Assembly (NCBI GenBank): GCA_035620975.1
Contig: DASPFV010000063.1
Span: forward strand, 1 to 40,631
DNA: 40,631 nt
Direction: 5' to 3'
Source: DASPFV01 sp035620975
GTDB lineage: Bacteria; Acidobacteriota; Vicinamibacteria; Vicinamibacterales; 2-12-FULL-66-21
The stretch's first letter is position 1, and the number at the start of each line of letters is the position of its first letter. The position numbers and the translations under genes were made by a program. Below, piece after piece: positions 14,204 through 21,347 of the stretch. The notes under the pieces are model-generated. The model was not told the origin of the DNA and made no database searches. It was given only the letters and a program-made list of their open reading frames with translations.

Positions 14204-15565
14204 TCATCGCCGGAATCCCTGGAGGAACGCGGTGACCGCCTGCGTGACGTCGGCCTCGGCCTGCGGCGAGAAAGGCGACGTGCGCGGCTCGTACCCGCCC
14301 TCGTCGAAGCCCCTCGCCGTCGGGAGGTAGCCGAACCACCCGTTCGTATACCCGAAGAACATCGTGTGCGCGAACGGGGACTGCTCCCGGACGTCCATCG
14401 CGATCTCGCAGAACATCTCGACCGGCGCGGACCAGATGACCGCGTCGTCGATGCGCACGAACCGGATCGGCAGGCGGACGAGGGAACGGCCTTCGATCCT
14501 CGTGTACGCTGCCAGGCCCTCCGGCCACGCCAGCTCCGCTCTCATGGGCGTCTCGACGATCCGCTCCGCGTGACGGACTCGCACGTCGCCCGAACCAGGA
14601 CCCATCGCACGGAGCGCGGCGAGAATGCGATCGCCGAGGAGGACCCGGAACTGTGACAGGTGGCCTGCCTTCGCATTCGGATACACGGAGTAGATGGGAG
14701 CGATGTTGCCAGCCGCGCCGTTCACGTAGAGGACGACGGCCCCGAGCTTCTCCTCGAGATAGGCGGTAACTGTCCCGGGGCCGTCGCCGCTGATGCTCAG
14801 GTTCTGGCCGCTCATCACGGTGCCGTGCATGGCGTAGTTGGCCACGACGGCGATGAGCCCGCCATCCGGACGCGTGAGCCGGATGAGATTGAACTGCCGA
14901 TCCACCGGCCCTTCGGGGTTCAAGCCGATGGAGACCTGGCCGTCGACGTCTCTGGCCCGGCGATTGATGTTCGCGAGTGCCATGCCGGACCCGAAGGCGA
15001 TCTGCGCCGGTTCGAGCCTCTCGCGAAGCGACTGCACCGCGTCCAGCAGGGTTCGGGTGACGAGGCGCGTGTACTCCCGGTCCCATTCGTGATCCGAGCG
15101 GCCGAGGAGCGTCCTGTACAGGCCCGGCGGCCCCACTTCCGGGGCGGCGTGCGTATGCGTGACGCTCCACAGCACGTGCGCCGGGTCGATTCCCGTCTCC
15201 CTGCGGAGCTCGCCCGTCACGCTGTCGTACAGCTCCGGAGAGAAGAGGCACAGGTCGCTGGAGATCAGGTAGAGCGGCGTGCCACCCGCCTCGATCGCCA
15301 GGACCCGGTGGTGGATCCGGTCGAGCACTCCCGTGGACTGTCTGGGCTGATAGCCGGAGAGCCACCGCGGGCCGTCGGGCGTGATGTCGACCTTGACGAC
15401 GGCGGCGCGCAACGCGTCGGCGCGTCGTCCCTCAGACTGCGTCCCAGCCTGGCCCACCGCTTCCGGCGACGCCGTGACGGCGGCGGCCGTCAGCACGATC
15501 GCGGTCAGCAGCAGCGGGCGCAGCACCGTGTTGGAAGTCCGGAACATCATCTCAATCGGCAGCAT
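14204..15565 (-). CDS. Neutral/alkaline non-lysosomal ceramidase-like hydrolase, exported
   Basis: From the ATG at 15565 the protein has 453 residues. A signal peptide (VLRPLLLTAIVLTAAAVTASPEAVGQA) precedes the neutral ceramidase N-terminal domain pattern: AAVVKVDITPDGPRWLSGY, zinc-site segments SVTHTHAAPEVGP and NYAMHGTVM, and the GNIAP turn. Neutral ceramidases cleave the amide of ceramides, but shorter bacterial members such as this lack the C-terminal immunoglobulin-like domain and may act on other amides. Start choice is uncertain among ATGs at 15565, 15550 and 15547; none has a clear ribosome binding site. A perfect TATAAT on the minus strand at 15680-15685 could drive it. The frame continues upstream to 15973, but that extension is not protein-like. 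Confidence 0.87.
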   Translation of the reverse strand: MLPIEMMFRTSNTVLRPLLLTAIVLTAAAVTASPEAVGQAGTQSEGRRADALRAAVVKVDITPDGPRWLSGYQPRQSTGVLDRIHHRVLAIEAGGTPLYLISSDLCLFSPELYDSVTGELRRETGIDPAHVLWSVTHTHAAPEVGPPGLYRTLLGRSDHEWDREYTRLVTRTLLDAVQSLRERLEPAQIAFGSGMALANINRRARDVDGQVSIGLNPEGPVDRQFNLIRLTRPDGGLIAVVANYAMHGTVMSGQNLSISGDGPGTVTAYLEEKLGAVVLYVNGAAGNIAPIYSVYPNAKAGHLSQFRVLLGDRILAALRAMGPGSGDVRVRHAERIVETPMRAELAWPEGLAAYTRIEGRSLVRLPIRFVRIDDAVIWSAPVEMFCEIAMDVREQSPFAHTMFFGYTNGWFGYLPTARGFDEGGYEPRTSPFSPQAEADVTQAVTAFLQGFRR

Positions 15566-16015
15566 CCAGCGCGACCCGCCATGCCGCGGGCGTCCATCTG
15601 CGATTCCTGCCGCGCCCCCGGGAGGACGTCTCGCCCGCAGGGACCGTGAATCACCTGGCCGTGCTCCGCCACCGCGCGGATTATAGGTCGGGATGGCCGA
15701 CCCGCCGCCGGCATATCCTGTTTTGCTACGCGGACCCGCGGACCAGGTCCTGCCCTTCGTAATTGCGGTCAGCGCGCGCTCACTTCGCACGAGGCCGCGG
15801 AACGAATCAGAGCTGTCAACCGCCTCGGTGCCTCCGTAGCCCCCGCAGCCATTTGAACTTGCACCGAGAGGTCGCCGGTTTCGGCGACTCCTTCCCATTT
15901 CCGCCTGCGCCGAAGGCTCCGGCGAGGTTGCAGTCTGGTTGGACTTGGCCGTAAACTCGCGGCCGCCCGCCAACGTCGAACGGCGAACGAGTCAGCGAAC
16001 CAGGAGCAACGACCC
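15566..16015. other. 450-bp divergent intergenic region
   Basis: This region lies between the ceramidase-like gene (minus) and the enolase-superfamily gene (plus). It holds a TATAAT on the minus strand (15680-15685) and an 18-nt hairpin GTCGCCG-GTTT-CGGCGAC at 15871-15888, with GC-rich flanks. I see no credible gene. A GTTCAAAT stretch on the minus strand near 15850 recalls a tRNA T-loop, but its flanks do not pair. Confidence 0.6.
15680..15685 (-). promoter_or_regulatory. Perfect -10 hexamer upstream of the ceramidase-like gene
   Basis: The minus strand reads TATAAT here, 115 nt before the chosen ATG. No good -35 hexamer is found at 16-18 nt spacing, so this is only a candidate promoter. 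Confidence 0.3.
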
Positions 16016-17326
16016 GTGAAAGCCAATCGCCGGAGATTTCTGTCGACCACCCTTGCTGGAGGTGCAGCTTCGCTGCCGTTCCGCCCTTCCGCGGTCGGCG
16101 CGGCTGCGCCCGGTACGGCCACACAGTCCGGTCCGGCCTCGCGCGAGCTCGCGGCCCGCCATGCCAGGCTGGACGAGATCTTGAAGCAGCCGGTGTTGAA
16201 GAAGGCACTCTTCACAACCCCGGTCATCATCGAAACCGTCGAACTTCTGCGGCTCGGCAGCAGTTTCCTGTGCAGGGTGCGTTCCCGTGACGGAGCGGAA
16301 GGCATCTCGGTAGGCCACAGCGGAATGAACACGCTCTTTCCCATCTTCCTCAGAAACCTCCAGCCGTTCTTCATCGGAAAGGACGCGCGGGAGCTGGACC
16401 TGATCCTGGAGAAGGTCTTCATCTTCGGCTTCAACTTCCGCTATAACGGCATCTCGCTCGGCCTGCCGCTGGCCACCATCGAGTTCGCCATTCTCGACAT
16501 GCTCGGCCGCATCGCCGACAAACCGGTCGGCCAGTTGATTGGAGAAATCCACAATCCCGAAGTGAGCATCTATGTAGCCACGGAGTGGCGCGAGAAACCG
16601 GTGGAGGAATCGATCGAGCTGATCAAAGGCGCCGTCGCCGAGTACCCCGAGGCGCGGGCGCTCAAGATCAAGGTTGGCGGGCTGATGTTCATGACCACCG
16701 ACATGTATGCCGTGGGTCCTCCAGGCAGGACCGAAAGCATGATCCCGCTGGTGCGCAAAACATTCGGCGACGACATGGCGCTCTATGCAGACTCCAACAG
16801 CTTCTACTCGGTTCCGGAAGCCATTCGCGTCGGCCGACTGCTGGAAGAGTACCGGTACAAGTACTTCGAAGAGCCGGTGATGTTCGACCACTTCGAGGAG
16901 ATCAAGCAGGTCGCCGACGCGCTGACGATCCCGATTGCCAACGGCGAGCAGGACTACGGTTTCTACGGGTTCCGGTGGCTGCTCGCCAACGACGGCCTGG
17001 AGGTCGTGCAGCCGGACAACTACTACTTCGGAGGACTGGTCCGGTCGATGAAGGTGGCGCGGATGGCGGCCGCGTTTGGGAAACACTGCATCCCGCACAT
17101 GTCCGGCGGGGGGCTGGGGTTCCTCTACAACATCCAGTTCGTGTCCGCGGTTCCGAACGCCGGCGAGCATCACGAATTCAAAGGGTTCCGGACAAATGTC
17201 CGGTTCGAGTGCAAAACATCCTCCCTCAAGGTGACGGCCGGGAAGATCAAGGTGCCGACCGGACCGGGATTCGGCGCCGACTTCGATCCGGAATGGGTCA
17301 GCAAGCACCAGCCCGTCACGCTGTGA
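16016..17326 (+). CDS. Enolase-superfamily enzyme, mandelate racemase subgroup, Tat-exported
   Basis: The 436-residue protein starts at a GTG 7 nt after AGGAG and opens with NRRRFLSTTLAGGAA, a twin-arginine signal. The catalytic set is complete: Lys217-x-Lys219 (LKIKVGG), metal ligands Asp259, Glu285 and Glu311, and the Asp334/His361 dyad (QPDNYY and CIPHMSGGG). The spacing from Asp259 to His361 (26, 26, 23, 27 residues) equals that of mandelate racemase as I recall it (195, 221, 247, 270, 297). Such enzymes abstract the proton alpha to a carboxylate and racemise or dehydrate acid sugars. Export is unusual for the family. The gene stands alone and converges on the DegT gene; the 212-bp gap between them holds nothing I can name. 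Confidence 0.92.
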   Translation: MKANRRRFLSTTLAGGAASLPFRPSAVGAAAPGTATQSGPASRELAARHARLDEILKQPVLKKALFTTPVIIETVELLRLGSSFLCRVRSRDGAEGISVGHSGMNTLFPIFLRNLQPFFIGKDARELDLILEKVFIFGFNFRYNGISLGLPLATIEFAILDMLGRIADKPVGQLIGEIHNPEVSIYVATEWREKPVEESIELIKGAVAEYPEARALKIKVGGLMFMTTDMYAVGPPGRTESMIPLVRKTFGDDMALYADSNSFYSVPEAIRVGRLLEEYRYKYFEEPVMFDHFEEIKQVADALTIPIANGEQDYGFYGFRWLLANDGLEVVQPDNYYFGGLVRSMKVARMAAAFGKHCIPHMSGGGLGFLYNIQFVSAVPNAGEHHEFKGFRTNVRFECKTSSLKVTAGKIKVPTGPGFGADFDPEWVSKHQPVTL

Positions 17327-17538
17327 AGCCGGCTGCCGCATCCTTACGGGGCACGGGAGCTCGAGCCATCGAAACGCTCGCACGACGTGTCGGAATGGGC
17401 GAGGTGTATCGGCCGACCCACACGAAGCCGTTCGGGTCGGGATTCAGGAGTACATTCGTCCCCCGTGGACCGGTCGAAGCCCATTCGTCGCACCTCCTTG
17501 AAAGACGAAGGCGCTGAGTCCGGGGCCGGGCGGCCGCG

Positions 17539-18882
17539 TCAGGTCCGCGCAAGCTCCGCGCCGTGGGCCTGGATCTTCCGGATGGCCTCGCCGATGTGAT
17601 CGATGGCGGTCGCGTCGGCGAGCAGCAGGTTCTGCGTGACCGCGACGGTCGTGGCACACACCTGGCGGTTGCCTTTCAGCTCCTGGAAGCTCTCGCGGTA
17701 CTCCTTCAGGCGCCTGGCGCTGAAGAGGCGAGTGAAGCCGCGCGAGGCGATGGCTTCGTCCAGCAGGCCGTCGAAGTACTGCTCCTGGTACCCCGCCGAG
17801 CAGGGGATGCCTTCGGCGCGCATCGCCTGGATGAACTTCTCCCGCGGCAGGCCCTGGAACCGGTCGGCCTCGTACCGGAACGGGAAGAGATGCCAGACGG
17901 CCTGGCTGTTCTCGGGCAGGCGCGCCGGGACGACGCCGGGAATCTCCTTCAGGGAAGCGGACAGCCGTGCGGCGTTCCCGCGCCTCCTCGCGGTGTCCTC
18001 GCGAAGCTTGTCGAGCTGCTGGAGCAGCATGGCCGCCTGGAAGTGCTGCATGCGGAAGTTGCCGCCGCGCGTGAAATAGCCGCCAGTGCCCTTGAAGCCG
18101 CCGTAGGGGCGCCCGCAATCGTGGAACGAGCTGGCCCGATCGAGGAGGTCGTCGCTGTTCCCGGTGACGGCGCCGCCCTCACCCGACGGCAGGTGTTTGG
18201 AGTTCTGGAAGCTGAAGCAGCCCAGGTCGCCGATCGTTCCGCACTTCCTGCCCTTGTAGTCCGCGAGCCAGGCCTGGCAGGCGTCCTCGACGACGGCGAG
18301 ACGGTGCTTCTTGGCGACGGCCAGGATCGGATCCATGTCGCACGGCATGCCGTAGATGTGCACCGGCATGACGGCGCGGGTCCGTTCCGTGATGCGACTC
18401 TCGATGGACGCCGGGTCGATCGTCAGAGTGGCGGGATCCGTGTCGGCGAGCACCGGCAGCGCCTTGTGAAACAGGATGGCGTTGTAGCTGGCGATGAACG
18501 TGAAGGGCGAGACGATGACCTCGTCGCCGGCATCGACGTCGAGCACGTGCATGGCCACGATGAGTGCCGTCGTGCCGCTGGCCGTAGCCAGGCAGCGCCT
18601 GGCGCCGAGCAGCTGGGCGTAGGAGGCCTCGAACTGCGGCACCTGCTCGCCCGAGCCGCGGTACCAGCGGCCGCTTCTCAGCACCTGCAGGACGGAGGGC
18701 TCCCAGGCCTGCCGCCACTCCGGCCACTCCGGCCATCCGCCCGAGTGCACCGGCGTGCCCCCGAGCAGGGCCGGCGTGTCGGCCGCCGATCGGGCCATGG
18801 CTCGCTTCGGAAACAGTCGCGCGCCGGCCAGCGCTGCGGCGGCGAGACCGATGAACTGACGCCGGTTGTTCCTGATAGTCAT
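17539..18882 (-). CDS. DegT/DnrJ/EryC1/StrS-family PLP protein with a Tat signal
   Basis: The 447-residue protein starts at an ATG preceded by GGAGGG. Residues 1-30 (TIRNNRRQFIGLAAAALAGARLFPKRAMA) are a twin-arginine signal. The rest is a full DegT aminotransferase: ASGTTALIVAMHVLDV for the cofactor phosphate, VVEDACQA with the Asp that contacts the PLP ring nitrogen, and Lys229 in the NSKHLPSGEGG motif for the Schiff base. Members transaminate keto-sugars, usually nucleotide-linked and cytosolic. A periplasmic PLP enzyme exported folded with its cofactor is unusual. It lies 32 bp downstream of the prolyl oligopeptidase stop on the same strand, possibly one transcript. A non-aminotransferase PLP role is possible. 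Confidence 0.9.
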   Translation of the reverse strand: MTIRNNRRQFIGLAAAALAGARLFPKRAMARSAADTPALLGGTPVHSGGWPEWPEWRQAWEPSVLQVLRSGRWYRGSGEQVPQFEASYAQLLGARRCLATASGTTALIVAMHVLDVDAGDEVIVSPFTFIASYNAILFHKALPVLADTDPATLTIDPASIESRITERTRAVMPVHIYGMPCDMDPILAVAKKHRLAVVEDACQAWLADYKGRKCGTIGDLGCFSFQNSKHLPSGEGGAVTGNSDDLLDRASSFHDCGRPYGGFKGTGGYFTRGGNFRMQHFQAAMLLQQLDKLREDTARRRGNAARLSASLKEIPGVVPARLPENSQAVWHLFPFRYEADRFQGLPREKFIQAMRAEGIPCSAGYQEQYFDGLLDEAIASRGFTRLFSARRLKEYRESFQELKGNRQVCATTVAVTQNLLLADATAIDHIGEAIRKIQAHGAELART

Positions 18883-18914
18883 GGGGTCCCTCCGCAAGAG
18901 GTGTCGAGTTCACT

Positions 18915-21044
18915 TCACGGCGTGCTCGGGCGCGCCTTCAGCTTCGCGGTCAGGAACGTGTAGGCGAGCGCCTGCATGTGGGCGGCCTGCTCGTTGTCGG
19001 CCGCTCCGCCGTGGCCGCCTTCGATGTTCTCGTAGTACCGCACGTCGTGCCCCATCTCGCGCATGCGTGCCATCATCTTGCGCGCGTGGCCCGGGTGCAC
19101 GCGATCGTCCCGGGTGGACGTCGTGAACAGGATCGGCGGGTACTTCACGTCCTTGCGGACGTTGTGGTACGGCGAGAACGTCCTGAGGAACGCCCACTCC
19201 TCGGGCTCGTCGGGGTCGCCGTACTCGGCCATCCACGACGCGCCCGCGAGCAGCTTCGAATAGCGTTGCATGTCGAGCAGCGGCACCTGGCAGACGACCG
19301 CGCCGAACAGCTGCGGGTAGAGCGTGAACATGTTGCCCACGAGCAGGCCGCCGTTGCTGCCGCCCTGAATGCCGAGGTGCGGGGGCGACGTCACCTTCCG
19401 CTCGATCAGGTCCTCGGCCACGGCCGCGAAATCCTCGTATGCGCGCAGCCGGTTCTGCTTCAGGGCCGCCTGGTGCCACCTCGGTCCATACTCTCCGCCG
19501 CCGCGGATGTTCGCGACGACGTAGACGCCGCCCTGGGAAAGCCAGCCCCGGCCGACGGAGCCGCTGTAGCCCGGCGTCATCGACACCTCGAAGCCGCCGT
19601 AGCCGTAGAGCAGCGTGGGCCGCGCGCCGTCGAAGGCGAGCCCCATGGGCGACACCTGGAAGTACGGGACGCGCGTGCCGTCTTTCGAGACGGCGAAGTG
19701 CTGGCTGACCTCCAGCCCGGAGGCGTCGAAGAACGGCGGCAGCTGTTTGAGCTTCTCAGGCTGCTGGCCGATGCGGCCGTAGTACAGACTGGACGGTGTG
19801 AGAAACCCGCTCACGTTGCTGAAATAGTCGTCCGACTCGTCCGGGTCGACCGCCGTGGCGGACACGGTGGCGAACGGCGGCGCGCCGGCCAGCGGCTGCC
19901 GCTTCCACCCGTCGGGACCGGGCGTAAGCACGGTGAGGCTGTTCTTCACGTCATCCAGCACGTTGAGAATCAGGTGATGCCGGGTCCACGAATAGCCCGC
20001 CAGCGACGTCGTCCGGGTCGGCTCGAACAGGACCTGCAAGTCGCGGGACCCTCGCATGAACTCGTCGAACCGCGCCGCAAGCAGCGCGCCTGCCGGATAG
20101 GTCCGCCCTTCGACGGTCCACGCGGTGCGCAGCTCGACGGTGAGCCATTCGAAGTTCACCGCAGGCATCGCGTCCTCGGGCACGTCGATCCTGGCGAGCG
20201 TGCCGTCGGCCCGGCGGTGGAACGTTTCGGTCTTGTAGAAGGCGATGGCGCGCCGCACGAAGTGCCGCTCGAACCCCTTCGTGTCGTCGAAGTAGGCGCC
20301 TGCTGAAACGTCCGACGGTTTTCCCTCGAACACGGTGGTCGCCGCGCCGAGCGGGGTCCCCCGCTTCCACAGCTTTGCCACTCGCGGATAGCCGGACGTG
20401 GTCATCGATCCCGGACCGAAGTCGGTGCCGACATAGACCTGGTTCTCGTCAATCCACGAGACGCGGCTCTTGGCTTCGGGAAGCTGAAAGCCGGCCTTCA
20501 CGAAGCTGCGGCTCTCCATGTCGAACTCGCGTACCACCGTGGCGTCGGCGCCGCCGCGCGAGAGAGACACGAGCGCGCGCTTGCACTCGGGCTTGAGAAG
20601 CTGCGCGCCCCGCCACACCCAGCTCTCGTTCTCCTGCTTCGCCAGCACGTCGAGGTCGATGATCACGTCCCAGTCCGGCTCGCTCTTCCGGTACTCCTCG
20701 AGCGTGGTCCTCCGCCACAGCCCTTTCGGATTCGCCGCGTCGCGCCAGAAGTTGTAGTAGTACGGGCCCAGCTTGCTGACACCGGGGATTCGCTCGCGTG
20801 AATCGAGGATGGCCAGCAGATCCGCCTTGAGCTGCCCGAAGCCGGGTGCCTCCGCCAGCTCCTTCGCCGACTCCGCGTTGCGTGCCTTGACCCATTCGAG
20901 CGGCTTCTCTCCGGTGACGTCCTCGAGCCACCCGTAGCCGTCGGATTCAGCCGACGCGGAAGCCGCGGGCCGCTGCTGTGCTCCTGCCGCCCCCGTCATC
21001 ATCAGCGCGGTGGCGACCATGAGGATCATCCAGAAACGTCTCAT
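18915..21044 (-). CDS. Prolyl oligopeptidase family serine peptidase (S9A), exported
   Basis: The 709-residue protein starts at an ATG with GGAGG 6 nt upstream; the frame remains open 37 codons further but lacks a ribosome binding site there. It begins with a Sec signal (FWMILMVATALMMTGAAGAQQ). A beta-propeller domain fills residues to about 430, followed by the alpha/beta hydrolase domain with nucleophile Ser563 in GGSNGG, the Asp in RDDRVHPGHA and the His in EGGHGG. It cleaves short peptides after proline or similar residues, probably in the periplasm. It is transcribed away from the first ADOP gene across a 303-bp region with notable hairpins. Confidence 0.95.
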   Translation of the reverse strand: MRRFWMILMVATALMMTGAAGAQQRPAASASAESDGYGWLEDVTGEKPLEWVKARNAESAKELAEAPGFGQLKADLLAILDSRERIPGVSKLGPYYYNFWRDAANPKGLWRRTTLEEYRKSEPDWDVIIDLDVLAKQENESWVWRGAQLLKPECKRALVSLSRGGADATVVREFDMESRSFVKAGFQLPEAKSRVSWIDENQVYVGTDFGPGSMTTSGYPRVAKLWKRGTPLGAATTVFEGKPSDVSAGAYFDDTKGFERHFVRRAIAFYKTETFHRRADGTLARIDVPEDAMPAVNFEWLTVELRTAWTVEGRTYPAGALLAARFDEFMRGSRDLQVLFEPTRTTSLAGYSWTRHHLILNVLDDVKNSLTVLTPGPDGWKRQPLAGAPPFATVSATAVDPDESDDYFSNVSGFLTPSSLYYGRIGQQPEKLKQLPPFFDASGLEVSQHFAVSKDGTRVPYFQVSPMGLAFDGARPTLLYGYGGFEVSMTPGYSGSVGRGWLSQGGVYVVANIRGGGEYGPRWHQAALKQNRLRAYEDFAAVAEDLIERKVTSPPHLGIQGGSNGGLLVGNMFTLYPQLFGAVVCQVPLLDMQRYSKLLAGASWMAEYGDPDEPEEWAFLRTFSPYHNVRKDVKYPPILFTTSTRDDRVHPGHARKMMARMREMGHDVRYYENIEGGHGGAADNEQAAHMQALAYTFLTAKLKARPSTP

Positions 21045-21172
21045 GCGAACCTCCAGCGGTTCCACGCGGGATCCACGGCACCGACGGCGGGTCATATACC
21101 GGGGAAAGGACACGACGGCTCGTGCCTCTCCGCGCCGTGCACACACCACGGACACATCAGGGCCGTCTCGCC

Positions 21173-21308
21173 GTTAGCATAACGCTCGTTCTCGGTTCCT
21201 GGTCAGTCCCTTCCCTCTTCGACAGCAAATGCCAGGTCTGACTGGCGATAAGACGCATCAAGGCCCTTTTTCACGGTTAACATGACGTTTTCGGTTCGGG
21301 TTCCTGGT
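21173..21308 (+). repeat. Duplicated leader motif upstream of the first ADOP gene
   Basis: Two similar stretches lie about 100 bp apart: 21173-21206 (GTTAGCATAACG, then CGTTCTCGGTTCCTGGTCAG) and 21276-21308 (GTTAACATGACG, then TTTTCGGTTCGGGTTCCTGG). Both are followed by a GACAG-AT-rich-ATG arrangement, at 21221 and 21341. The second precedes the real start codon. This 303-bp region has no gene. Confidence 0.5.
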
Positions 21309-21341
21309 GCGGGGTCGAACCTGGAACCCTGACCAGAACCG
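21292..21341 (+). promoter_or_regulatory. Leader hairpin ending 6 nt before the ADOP start codon
   Basis: A continuous left arm, CGGTTC plus GGGTTCC (21292-21304), pairs with GGAACCC (21323-21329) and GAACCG (21336-21341): 13 base pairs interrupted by a 6-nt bulge TGACCA, with an 18-nt loop. In the mRNA it would end just before the ATG at 21348, over the ribosome binding site region, where no Shine-Dalgarno sequence is visible. A role in translational control is inference. Confidence 0.5.
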
Positions 21342-21347
21342 ACAGCC

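Noticed and set aside
15816..15960. tRNA-like stretch (GTTCAAAT on the minus strand)
   Set aside because: The flanking bases do not pair as a T-stem or acceptor stem.
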